A stretch of 64,000 nucleotides of DNA from an uncultured Prevotellamassilia sp. (GTDB lineage: Bacteria; Bacteroidota; Bacteroidia; Bacteroidales; Bacteroidaceae). How positions within the stretch are numbered: the first letter of the stretch is position 1; every line of letters begins with the position of its first letter. This document shows positions 1-8,900 of this stretch, in pieces. The stretch spans positions 44,389 through 108,388 of the forward strand of contig CAKQOG010000002.1 in the NCBI GenBank assembly GCA_934255485.1. The letters run 5' to 3'. The position numbers and the translations under genes are program-made. The notes under the pieces are model-generated. The model searched no databases, had not been told where the DNA came from, and was given only the letters and a program-made list of their open reading frames with translations.

Positions 1-143
1 AACCTGAAAAAGACGGCAAGTTTGAATTAACACCAGACGGACTTGGTAAAACCGTTGAACGTCCTGGATTTAACGATAGCTATCGCAAAATTATTGTAAA
101 AGAAACTGGTGATAAATACCTTATTCCAGAAAAGAAGAAATAA
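1..143 (+). CDS. C-terminal end of an unidentified protein (partial)
   Basis: The window opens inside a plus-strand reading frame that reads from base 3 to a TAA stop at 141-143. Only about 46 residues are visible. They are charged, contain a PDGLGK segment, and end in a lysine-rich tail (PEKKK). I do not recognise the family, and there is no motif to assign a function. A hairpin of the dispersed AAGTAGGTG family follows the stop directly and separates this gene from queE. The codon pattern is normal for the window, so I take it to be a real gene cut by the window edge. Confidence 0.6.
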   Translation, partial: PEKDGKFELTPDGLGKTVERPGFNDSYRKIIVKETGDKYLIPEKKK

Positions 144-155
144 ATTTTAAGTTCA

Positions 156-195
156 TAAGTAGGTGTTCAATTTTTTGCAATTGTACACCTACTTA
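156..195 (+). repeat. Dispersed AAGTAGGTG hairpin, copy 1
   Basis: The arm AAGTAGGTGT at 157-166 is complementary to ACACCTACTT at 185-194, and a second inner pairing of TCAATT with AATTG lies between them. The hairpin sits 13 bases after the stop of the partial gene and before the start of queE. Related hairpins occur at 10108-10203, 31951-31986 and 57371-57514. There is no clear T run after it, so a terminator role is only possible. Confidence 0.7.
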
Positions 196-213
196 CAATT
201 TTATAACAAACAG

Positions 214-795
214 ATGATTGTAAACGAAATATTTTATTCTTTACAAGGTGAAGGTTTTTTCACAGGCACACCTTCGCTGTTCATTCGTTTTTCAGGATGC
301 AATTTACAATGCAGTTTTTGCGATACAAAGCACCAAAAAGGCCTCAAAATGACCGAAGAAGAAATTGCAGCCAAAGCTGCCCAATGTCCAGCTAAACACG
401 TGGTCATAACTGGTGGAGAACCATCGCTGCAACTTACAGAATCGCTTGTTGAACTATTGCATCAACAGGACAAGTTTGTAGCAGTAGAAACCAATGGTAC
501 ACACCCTTTACCCACAAACGTAGATTGGATTACACTTTCGCCAAAATCTCCCTTTATTCATACTGACAAGGCAAAAGTTTGTCTTAAAAAATGCAATGAA
601 TTAAAGGTAGTTTATACAGGACAACCCCTCTCTGATTTTTCTTATATAAAATCTGACAACTACTTCCTTCAGCCATGTGAAACAGAAGATACTGAGCAAA
701 ATAAAAGAATTTTAAAAGAAACGATTGCCTATTGTTTAAGTCATCCTCAGTGGCGTCTTTCACTACAAACACATAAACTGATAGGAGTAAGATAA
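214..795 (+). CDS. queE: 7-carboxy-7-deazaguanine synthase QueE
   Basis: QueE is a radical SAM enzyme that converts 6-carboxy-tetrahydropterin to 7-carboxy-7-deazaguanine in the pathway to queuosine. The protein begins MIVNEIFYSLQGEG, the conserved substrate-binding start of the family, and then has GCNLQCSFCD, the CX3CX2C cluster that binds the 4Fe-4S centre. A GGEPS motif follows for SAM binding. An upstream in-frame start at 163 would add 17 residues and would overlap the hairpin at 156-195, so I chose the ATG at 214, which gives 193 residues, close to the short Bacteroidetes forms. No queD, queC or queF is visible next to it in this window. Confidence 0.93.
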   Translation: MIVNEIFYSLQGEGFFTGTPSLFIRFSGCNLQCSFCDTKHQKGLKMTEEEIAAKAAQCPAKHVVITGGEPSLQLTESLVELLHQQDKFVAVETNGTHPLPTNVDWITLSPKSPFIHTDKAKVCLKKCNELKVVYTGQPLSDFSYIKSDNYFLQPCETEDTEQNKRILKETIAYCLSHPQWRLSLQTHKLIGVR

Positions 796-840
796 ACACA
801 AAGAATAATGTAAAATTCAAATTGTTCTTTGTGAAGATAC

Positions 841-895
841 AAAAAAAGTCACCACATAAGCAATGTTTGCTCATTGTCTATGTGGTGACTTTTTT
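841..895. terminator. Bidirectional terminator between queE and asnS
   Basis: A long stem, AGTCACCACATA pairing with TATGTGGTGACT and extended by a CAATG/CATTG inner stem, is flanked by A7 on the left and T6 on the right. It lies between two convergent genes and would work as an intrinsic terminator in both directions. Confidence 0.88.
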
Positions 896-919
896 ACTTA
901 GGAATACTGAATATTCGGC

Positions 920-2314
920 TTAGAACTCAGCTGATTTTGGCGTACGTGGGAATGGGATAACGTCGCGAATGTTTTGCATACCTGTAACAAACAAGATGAG
1001 ACGTTCAAAACCTAATCCAAAACCTGAATGAGGACAAGAACCAAACTTACGAGTATCAAGATACCACCACATATCCTTCATTGGGATGTTTAGTTCTTTA
1101 ATACGGCCCATTAGTTTATCATAGTTCTCTTCACGTTCTGAACCACCGATGATTTCACCAATTTGTGGGAAGAGAACATCCATAGCTCTAACCGTCTTAC
1201 CATCCTCGTTCATCTTCATGTAGAAGGCTTTGATTTCTTTAGGATAGTCTGTCAAGATAACAGGTTTCTTAAAGTGTTGCTCAACAAGGTAGCGTTCGTG
1301 CTCACTTGCCAAATCAACGCCCCAGTATACTGGGAACTCAAACTTATGACCATTCTTGATAGCTTCCTCAAGAATCTTGATGCCCTCGGTATATGTCAAA
1401 CGAACAAAGTCATGATCAACCACAAAGCGCAAACGTTCAATAAGCGTTTTATCTATCATCTTGTTAAGGAATTCCAAGTCGTCTTGACAATTATCGAGTG
1501 CCCAACGCACACAATATTTGATAAAATCCTCAGCAAGATCCATGTTATCTGTAATATCGTTGAAAGCAACTTCTGGCTCTATCATCCAAAACTCAGCCAA
1601 GTGGCGTGGTGTGTTAGAGTTCTCTGCACGGAATGTTGGTCCAAACGTATAGATAGCTCCTAAGGCAGTAGCACCGAGTTCGCCCTCTAATTGGCCACTC
1701 ACTGTCAGTGAAGTTGTTTTGCCAAAGAAGTCGTCGCTATAGTCAATCTTACCATCCTTATCTTTCTTCAAGTCGTAAAGGTTCTTCGTTGTTACTTGGA
1801 ACATCTGACCTGCACCTTCACAGTCTGAAGCCGTAATGATAGGTGTGTTGAAATAGAAGAAGCCATGATCATGAAAATATTTATGAATGGCAATTGCCAT
1901 ATTATGGCGAATACGGAACACAGCGCCAAAGGTATTTGTACGCAAACGCATGTGTGCATGTTGGCGCATATATTCAAACGATTGTCCCTTCTTTTGCATA
2001 GGATAATCGGCTCCGCAAGTGCCAAGTACATCTATTTTAGTAGCTTGAATTTCAACGCTTTGACCAGCACCTTGGCTCTCTACCAAATTACCTTCAACGC
2101 TCAAGCAAGCACCTGTGGTGATGAGTTTGAGCACCTCAGGATCGAATTTTTCTACATCGGCAACAACCTGTACATTTTTAATGGTGCTACCATCGTTTAG
2201 TGCAATAAAGTTCACCGACTTGCTACCACGACGAGTACGAACCCATCCCTTTACGCATACATCAGATCCAAAATCTGTGCGTTTCAGCAAATCTACTATC
2301 TTTGTTCTTTTCAT
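920..2314 (-). CDS. asnS: Asparagine--tRNA ligase
   Basis: This is a class II aminoacyl-tRNA synthetase that charges tRNA-Asn. The 464-residue protein has an N-terminal OB-fold anticodon-binding domain (VCVKGWVRTRRGSK near residue 19). Motif 2 (FRAENSNTPRHLAEFWMIEPE region, near 230-250) is present, as is motif 3 at the C terminus (GFGLGFERL followed by IRDVIPFPRTP). The length matches the family, and the HLAEFWM segment favours AsnRS over AspRS. It lies 57 bases downstream of the pseudouridine synthase gene on the same strand, so the two may be cotranscribed. Confidence 0.97.
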   Translation of the reverse strand: MKRTKIVDLLKRTDFGSDVCVKGWVRTRRGSKSVNFIALNDGSTIKNVQVVADVEKFDPEVLKLITTGACLSVEGNLVESQGAGQSVEIQATKIDVLGTCGADYPMQKKGQSFEYMRQHAHMRLRTNTFGAVFRIRHNMAIAIHKYFHDHGFFYFNTPIITASDCEGAGQMFQVTTKNLYDLKKDKDGKIDYSDDFFGKTTSLTVSGQLEGELGATALGAIYTFGPTFRAENSNTPRHLAEFWMIEPEVAFNDITDNMDLAEDFIKYCVRWALDNCQDDLEFLNKMIDKTLIERLRFVVDHDFVRLTYTEGIKILEEAIKNGHKFEFPVYWGVDLASEHERYLVEQHFKKPVILTDYPKEIKAFYMKMNEDGKTVRAMDVLFPQIGEIIGGSEREENYDKLMGRIKELNIPMKDMWWYLDTRKFGSCPHSGFGLGFERLILFVTGMQNIRDVIPFPRTPKSAEF

Positions 2315-2371
2315 TGCTATAGTTATAGTGTTGTTTATAATCTATGATAATGTCATGCGGATATATCACTC

Positions 2372-3709
2372 TTATTCAAAAGCTCCCATACGAAGCATCT
2401 GAACTTCTTTTTCTGTAAGATAACGCCAATCGCCACGACGTACATTTTTCTTTGTAAGTCCTGCAAAATACACGCGATCAAGCTTTACTACATGATAACC
2501 AAGACTCTCAAAGATACGGCGCACGATGCGATTTTTACCGCTATGAATTTCAATGCCAATTTCCTTTTTGTCTGTAGGCGAAGCATATTCAATAGCATCG
2601 GCTTTTATTTCTCCATCTTCAAGCGTTATGCCTTCTGCAATTTGGTTAATATCTGCAGCCGACACATTTTGGTCGGTAGTAACGTGATATATTTTCTTCT
2701 TCAAAAACTTAGGATGAGTGAGTTTTGAAGCCAACTCGCCATCGTTAGTAAGCAATAGCACACCTGTTGTGTTACGATCAAGACGTCCCACAGGATAAAT
2801 GCGCTCAGGACATGCATTTGCTACGAGGTCCATAACCGTCTTGCGGTTTTGAGGGTCATCACTTGTAGTTACATAGCCTTTGGGCTTATTGAGCAACACA
2901 TACACCTTCTTTTCGATTTTCACCACATTGTCGTGAAACTTCACTTCGTCGGTGCGCATCACCTTTGAGCCAAGCTCTGTTACAATTGTACCATTAACGC
3001 TTACCACACCAGCCTCGATATATTTGTCGGCATCACGACGAGAGCAAACACCCGCGTTAGCCAAGAATTTGTTAAGGCGCATAGGCTCGTTAGGGTCATA
3101 AACCTCAGCACTATAGGCCAAGCGCTTCTTTTGAGAATATTTAGCGTTAGGATCGTAGCCTCTTCTTTGTGTAGGACGTGAAGCAAAGCCATTTCCACCT
3201 TGAAAGCGAGAACGGTAGCCACCATTCTGCTGATATCTGCCATACCCCTCTGAGTGTTGAGTGCGAGGGCGAAATCCTCCATCTGTTTCAGATGCCTGGT
3301 TATTATTATTGTCAAAACGTGAACGATAGCCACCACCTTGTTGGCGTTGAGCATAACCATTTCCGCTATTTTGTCCATAACGTGACTTACCCCAACGATT
3401 TTCGTTGTTACGTTGAAAGTTTCCACCTTGGTTAAAGCGTGGACGATAGCCACCTTCATTGTTTTGCTGCCCATAAGAACTTTCACCATTGTCACGACGA
3501 CTATATGAACGAGTTGTTTTGTTAGCATCAAAACGAGAACGATAACCACCTTCGCTACGTTGAGAGTTATAACCTCCTACAGCGTTGGCATTACGATTAA
3601 AACGTGTACGACCAGAACGATTAAAACGGCCGCCATTAGCATTTCCATCACCATGCGACTTGTAACCATCACGGCTATTGTCGCTGTTCTTGTAAAAATC
3701 TTCACTCAT
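2372..3709 (-). CDS. RluB/RsuA-type 23S rRNA pseudouridine synthase with RGG-like N-terminal tail
   Basis: The C-terminal 240 residues are a pseudouridine synthase of the RsuA/RluB/RluE/RluF class. An S4 RNA-binding domain (MRLNKFLANAGVCSRRDADKYI, near 210-255) is followed by the catalytic GRLDRNTTGVLLLTNDG motif with Asp311 as the expected catalytic residue. The first 200 residues are disordered and rich in Gly, Arg, Asn and Tyr. They contain five copies of GG(Y/F)R(S/P)R, near residues 54, 86, 126, 144 and 163, plus several RFNR-like segments. RGG-like tails of this kind usually bind RNA. Such tails occur on this enzyme in other Bacteroidetes, as far as I recall. The exact rRNA target (RluB-type U2605 or another) cannot be fixed from sequence alone. 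Confidence 0.9.
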   Translation of the reverse strand: MSEDFYKNSDNSRDGYKSHGDGNANGGRFNRSGRTRFNRNANAVGGYNSQRSEGGYRSRFDANKTTRSYSRRDNGESSYGQQNNEGGYRPRFNQGGNFQRNNENRWGKSRYGQNSGNGYAQRQQGGGYRSRFDNNNNQASETDGGFRPRTQHSEGYGRYQQNGGYRSRFQGGNGFASRPTQRRGYDPNAKYSQKKRLAYSAEVYDPNEPMRLNKFLANAGVCSRRDADKYIEAGVVSVNGTIVTELGSKVMRTDEVKFHDNVVKIEKKVYVLLNKPKGYVTTSDDPQNRKTVMDLVANACPERIYPVGRLDRNTTGVLLLTNDGELASKLTHPKFLKKKIYHVTTDQNVSAADINQIAEGITLEDGEIKADAIEYASPTDKKEIGIEIHSGKNRIVRRIFESLGYHVVKLDRVYFAGLTKKNVRRGDWRYLTEKEVQMLRMGAFE

Positions 3710-4015
3710 GATTTATAAATATATATAGTTGAACTGAGCATTCTCACGAACGCTTCTTTGAATGTCAAATTAAATCTTACTCTACCATGCAAGACATCGG
3801 AACAAATATGTTCTTTATTCCAAATACTTACATAACATGAAATAAGAGCAATAAATGCTATTGGAGCATCTAAGGAATCAATGAATAGAATACATTAAAG
3901 TCTAGTTTATATAATTCGCTCCTTATTGCCTTTATTGCTCTTTTTAGATTTTTATAGTGCATATTCTTGCAATAACCAACAAGAGGATTCCTACTTGTCT
4001 GCAAGAAATGTTAGT
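3710..4015. other. Intergenic region of 306 bases holding an inverted repeat
   Basis: The gap lies between the start of the pseudouridine synthase gene and the stop of purB, both on the minus strand. An imperfect inverted repeat is present: GAGCAATAAATGC at 3846-3858 continues to 3867, and its complement ends in TTTATTGCTC at 3918-3940. Read on the minus strand this could end the purB transcript, although its T run is weak. I see no gene and no clear promoter in the rest. Confidence 0.5.
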
Positions 4016-5362
4016 TTACATACCAGTATAATTGTGCGGTGTAATGGCACGGAGTTCATCTTTCACCTTATCGCTCACTTCAAGTCCGTCGATAAAGTTG
4101 TGAATACGCTCCTCTGTGATAGCCTCATTGGTACGTGTGAGTGCCTTTAGAGCTTCATAGGGATGTGGATAAGCCTCGCGACGCAAAATAGTTTGGATAG
4201 CTTCTGCCACAACAGCCCAACAATTGTCGAGATCCTTGCGAATGCTCTCTTCGTGCAACAAGAGTTTGCGAAGTCCCTTCAATGAACTTTGGAAAGCAAT
4301 GATAGAGTGTCCCATAGGTACACCAATGTTGCGTATAACAGTTGAATCTGTAAGGTCGCGTTGCAAACGGCTTACAGGCAACTTGCGGCTCAAATGTTCA
4401 AATATAGCATTTGCCAAACCAAGGTTACCCTCAGAGTTTTCAAAATCGATAGGGTTCACCTTGTGTGGCATTGCGCTTGAACCTACCTCACCTTTCTTTA
4501 TACGTTGCTTAAAATACTCCATTGACACATACTGCCAAAAGTCGCGATCAAGGTCAATTACGATGGTATTGATACGCTTCATTGCATCAAACAAAGCTGC
4601 CATATTATCGTAATTACTTATTTGCGTGGTGTACTCTTCACGCTCAAGTCCAAGTTTTTCGCTTACAAACTTAGCGCCGAAAGCACGCCAATCGTATGAT
4701 GGATATGCTACATGATGTGCATTAAAGTTACCTGTTGCTCCACCAAACTTTGCGCTCATTGGGCATGCCTCAAGCAACTGTTTCTGACGTTGTAAGCGAT
4801 AAGCAAAAACTTTGACCTCCTTGCCAAGACGTGTGGGAGATGCAGGTTGTCCGTGTGTCTTAGCCAACATAGGAATATCTTTCCACTCTTCAGCGTAAGT
4901 ATTGAGTTGGTCAATAAGTTCTTGCAATAAAGGAAGATATACATGTTCTGTGGCCTCTTTAAGCATCAATGGGAATGATGTATTGTTAATGTCCTGCGAG
5001 GTCAAGCCGAAATGGATAAACTCTTTATACTTGTCAAGTCCACCTATTTTATCGAATTGTTCCTTAATAAAGTATTCTATTGCCTTTACGTCGTGGTTAG
5101 TAACGCTTTCAATTTCCTTAACGCGAGCACCATCAGCCTCAGAAAAGTTTTTGTAGAAGCCACGCAAGGTATCAAACAAATCATGTGGAAAATCTGCCAA
5201 CTGAGGCAAAGGTAATTCGCACAAGGTTATGAAGTATTCTACCTCAACGCGTACACGATACTTCATGAGTGCATACTCAGAAAAATAAGGAGCCAAAGGC
5301 TCTGTTTTTGAACGATAACGTCCGTCTATAGGTGAGACTGCCGTAAGAATATCCAAGTCCAT
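4016..5362 (-). CDS. purB: Adenylosuccinate lyase
   Basis: PurB catalyses two steps of purine synthesis: SAICAR to AICAR, and adenylosuccinate to AMP. The family signature GSSAMPHKVNP is present, together with TSQDINNTS and the AKTHGQPASPTRLG segment that carries the catalytic histidine. The protein is of the E. coli type, which begins with a TAVSPIDGRY segment. I chose the ATG at 5362 (448 residues) because family members start at this MDLDIL position. A start at 5404 would add 14 hydrophobic residues with no counterpart that I know of. A promoter box lies upstream at 5434-5441. Confidence 0.95.
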   Translation of the reverse strand: MDLDILTAVSPIDGRYRSKTEPLAPYFSEYALMKYRVRVEVEYFITLCELPLPQLADFPHDLFDTLRGFYKNFSEADGARVKEIESVTNHDVKAIEYFIKEQFDKIGGLDKYKEFIHFGLTSQDINNTSFPLMLKEATEHVYLPLLQELIDQLNTYAEEWKDIPMLAKTHGQPASPTRLGKEVKVFAYRLQRQKQLLEACPMSAKFGGATGNFNAHHVAYPSYDWRAFGAKFVSEKLGLEREEYTTQISNYDNMAALFDAMKRINTIVIDLDRDFWQYVSMEYFKQRIKKGEVGSSAMPHKVNPIDFENSEGNLGLANAIFEHLSRKLPVSRLQRDLTDSTVIRNIGVPMGHSIIAFQSSLKGLRKLLLHEESIRKDLDNCWAVVAEAIQTILRREAYPHPYEALKALTRTNEAITEERIHNFIDGLEVSDKVKDELRAITPHNYTGM

Positions 5363-5404
5363 ATTAATTATATCAATTGAAGGATTGATGATTATGTTGG
5401 CCAT

Positions 5405-5744
5405 AGTGCATAGAGCACAAGGCTTAGCCTATGCAAAGATAGTGTAAAGTAGGTAAAATGGCAAGTATTCAAACACATTTTACCTATGAACCAATATTTT
5501 TCAATCATTTTTTTCAATTCTATACCCAGCACATGTAATCATCTATCTTATGTATTTTCTCCTTCAAAACGTACTTTTAAATTCATTAATTGCATAGTGC
5601 ACTATTCAAAATAGCCCATACATCGTTAATATATTATAATAAAGTGGTCTTTACGCCTAAAAGTCTTTTACGTATCACCATTTTGTGATACCTTCGCAGT
5701 CGCAAACAAGGAACAAGGATGTACAATTCCACAAGTTCTTATAT
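5405..5744. other. Intergenic region between purB and the initiator tRNA
   Basis: This AT-rich gap holds the purB promoter box and, just past it, a hairpin pairing AGGTAAAATG with CATTTTACCT (5451-5486). A GTATCAC-N6-GTGATAC palindrome lies at 5672-5691. A likely tRNA promoter (TTTA-N19-TACCTTCG, 5666-5696) would start transcription near 5700. I see no protein gene. Confidence 0.45.
5434..5441 (-). promoter_or_regulatory. Probable -7 box for purB
   Basis: Read on the minus strand this is TATCTTTG, an exact match to the Bacteroidetes -7 consensus TAnnTTTG. Transcription would start near 5430, about 68 bases ahead of the chosen purB start. No good TTTG lies at the expected -33 distance, so confidence is moderate. 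Confidence 0.5.
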
Positions 5745-5817
5745 CGCGGAGTGGAGCAGTTGGTAGCTCGCCAGGCTCATAACCTGGAGGTCGTTCGTTC
5801 GAGTCGAGCCTCCGCAA
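5745..5817 (+). tRNA. Initiator tRNA-fMet (CAT)
   Basis: A complete cloverleaf can be drawn: acceptor CGCGGAG/CTCCGCA, D stem GAGC/GCTC, anticodon stem CCAGG/CCTGG around CTCATAA with anticodon CAT, and T stem GTTCG/CGAGC around TTCGAGT. Position 1 is C and position 72 is A, the unpaired C1-A72 that marks bacterial initiator tRNA. The two inner anticodon-stem pairs (30-40 and 31-39) are G-C, but pair 29-41 is A-T instead of the usual third G-C. CCA is not encoded. A terminator follows at 5841. Confidence 0.95.
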
Positions 5818-5840
5818 CTTATTCATAAAATTGGTATTAG

Positions 5841-5868
5841 GTACAACATTATTGTTGTACTTTTTTTT
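5841..5868 (+). terminator. Terminator after tRNA-fMet
   Basis: GTACAACA pairs with TGTTGTAC across a 4-base loop, and eight T residues follow directly. This is a textbook intrinsic terminator, 24 bases after the tRNA. Confidence 0.9.
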
Positions 5869-5912
5869 GTCTGTAGCCCCCAAAAAGTTCGATTTTTTCA
5901 TCCCATAAATAA

Positions 5913-5978
5913 AATAACAAGAGTGTGTTAGAACGTAGTAGGAATAACCCTATTATATTCTTACACACTCTTGTTATT
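5913..5978 (-). terminator. Terminator after the sialidase gene
   Basis: AATAACAAGAGTGTGT at 5913-5928 pairs perfectly with ACACACTCTTGTTATT at 5963-5978, with further pairing inside (AATAGGG-like inner arms). It lies 17 bases past the sialidase stop. On the minus strand the following bases are TTATTTAT, a modest T-rich tail. Confidence 0.8.
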
Positions 5979-5994
5979 GGCTAACTGCAAAAGT

Positions 5995-8900
5995 TTATTT
6001 GTTCACAACAACGTGTTTTTTATGGTTGCTATCAACATATACGCCATGGCTTGGAATTTGGTTTAATTTGCGTCCTTGCAAATCATAAACACATGCTGCA
6101 TTGGCAGCATTGTCTGAGGTTTTCAGGTGATTAACACTTGTTATCTCTGAACCGAAAAGAGGAAAGCCACGCTTTGCACTAGCGGCTTGTATACGTGGCA
6201 AAGCTAAGTATGCTTTGTAGGCAGCATTAGTGAATGCTTCACCATTTTCTTTGCCCCAATAAAAGCCTAACACATCGCGGTTTGCCTCACTTGAGCCGTA
6301 AGATAGTTTGTAGAACACATAAGCACTGGCATCGCCATCAACGGTTGTTAGTGTTTTCTTAGTTGTACCATAAAGGCAGTTTTCTACGCTTGATACATCG
6401 TTGCTTTGTGTACGCGCAACCGAATGAATCAAAGGCAAAGACTTAATGGTTCCTTGTATGCTACTTAAGAGCAAGGCAGTGTTTGCAGGAACGGTTTCAC
6501 CTGGTTGGTAGCAATAATCTATGGCAATGCCATCGGCAGTTGGGGTTACAACCCCACCCTTCACACCTTCGGGCATAACAAACGATTTAGGCATATAGAG
6601 TGTGCCATAGTCGCTTGCGTTGAACGACAACGCATACATATCGGCTTCGAGATCGGTATCTTCGATATACCAACGCGAAGCTCCAGCTGTAGTAGTCCAG
6701 GGTACGATGCGTGAGCAATCGGTTGCTAAGTGGAGCGCAGGATGCGAACCATTGGTTGGATTAGCACATACAAAACCTGCTGTAAAATTACCCAAATTAA
6801 GGTCTATGCGATAGTCGTAAGCATCTTCAATATTGTCTACCAATGGAGTTTTTGTTTCATCACCAAGCGTTCGACCTATGTATTTGCTTATTGTTGGACT
6901 ATATATGCGATAGGTGTTGCTCTTTGAGCCTGGAACGAGGCAAAACTTAGTATTATCGCCACCATTGCTCAATGTTTGTGCTGTGAGTTGGCTACTTGTT
7001 GCAGACAGATAAAGATTGCCGTTTGAGCGCTCTTTGTTACGTATACGGTAGGTTTTCAATGGGGCACTTTCGTTGCGAGCAGCATTTTCTACAGCTGCAT
7101 TAAGCGCTACATAGGTTTCGTCGCAAGGGTTAGCATTGTAAGCATCGCAAGCCTCTTGAATAGTAGCTTTTCCTTCTTCGGTGTAGCAACCTACGGTTTT
7201 TGTATAGTTTTTAGCTGCTTCTATTTTCTCTTCAACCTTGTCAGTAACACCTACTTTCACAAAGTCATTGCGATTTACGGTGTTATCGTATGAGTACTTG
7301 CCATCTGTAATCTTCTCTATAGAGTAGTTCTTATAAAGAATACAATAGTCATAGCCAAATGTGCTCTCTTCATAGAGGAAACCTATAGTGTTGTTATTCT
7401 GAAGCGTCATCGTTGAGTAAGCTGAACTGATGTAGCTTGCTTGATGATGACCATCCCAATCCTTTGACAAGTTGGCAGGTGAACTAAAGTCATCGTAGCT
7501 TTCGAGTTCTTTGTAGTAAATACCAACATTGTAACGACCACCAGGACCCATTGGTACTGATTGCAACATCAAGTACATTTGCTTGTTGTCTTTATTGCGT
7601 TTTACGGGCAATACCATTACCTCGCCATTGCATGAGTTGCCAGCAGCTACAACACCATTGTTGTCACTCTTTGAGTATGCTTCGCTACCCCATGAGCCTG
7701 TAGCTTTCTCCATATCGGTAAAGCGGAAGATGTTATACTTACGACCGCCATTTACGCGTGAGCTGCAAATAACTGAGCCATCTGGTAGTTCCTCAGCCTT
7801 AGGTTCATCGCAGTCGCCATTAGTTGGAGCTACGTTAGGACCACCAAGTACGCCCCATGTCTTACCAAAGTCATCAGAGTAGATAACAAAGTTGTGGCTG
7901 GTATTGCCGCTATTGTTATCCCTCATAATAATTGAGCAGTAAAGGCGATAATAATCTTTTACCTTAACAATGCGGCTTTGGCAAATGCGGCCTGAACCAA
8001 TAAACATGGTTTTGGCACCACCAATCTGACTACCATCGAACAAGGCATAGATGCTATCCGAAATATCTTCGGGTTTTTGCCAATTTTCGCCACCATCTTC
8101 GCTATAAAAACGTGCAATACCTTGGTGGTTTGTGCGTGTACCATCCCAATACATTATGTTACCCGTACAACTCATCAATAGCACCTTGTTGCTTTCACGG
8201 TCTGCAACGATACAGGGGTCGCCAAAGCCTGTGTGCATAAATTGGGTTGCATTTTGGCTACCTTGAGTGTATTGTGTATGGTCGGCAATTGTTTTAATTT
8301 CTTCCCATGTTACACCATTATCCTTTGAGATGCGAGAGCGCAAGTCGAGCGCGCCACTTCCTATATCTGCACCTGAGAAACGGTAGTCGCTTATAGCTAT
8401 CAAATTGCCATTTTTTGATTGGGCAATAGCAGGAATACGATAATTAGGAGTTGAGGTACATACCAACAAGTCGTATTGTTGTTCGCAAGAGTCTACCTTT
8501 AGTGTTACAGATGATGCATCTATACCTGTTACATTAAAATCAGTCAATACAACGGGGGTGTTCGTGCCACTTAACACAAAATTTGTGCTCGTTGCATTAA
8601 TATCTGAAACGCTTATGATAGAAGTCGTAGTTGTAATAGGGTATTCTTTACCATTAGCAGTAATTTTAATATCTGTAGCGGTAGATGTTGATTTAAGAGC
8701 CGCCTTAAAAGTATAGCCCGACAAGGTGCCACCATTGGTTGCAATTGTGTAAGTAGATGTTTTGTCGCTACCAGATGCCATTACAAACCCACCATCGTTC
8801 TTCATATTGTTTTTGGCAGTAGAGAGCGTAATGGTTGGTGAGGTTGATGTAGAAGTCCATGTTGAAGCCCAAGCCGAAGTGCTAAGTCCTGAACCAGTTG

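Noticed and set aside
5672..5691. GTATCAC-N6-GTGATAC palindrome as a single unit of the 51593 array family
   Set aside because: The half sites match, but the spacing differs (6 bases, not the 4-base GGCC centre), and there is only one copy. Chance is likely.
5668..5901. A 77-codon frame on the minus strand over tRNA-fMet
   Set aside because: It is read through the complement of the tRNA gene and its terminator.
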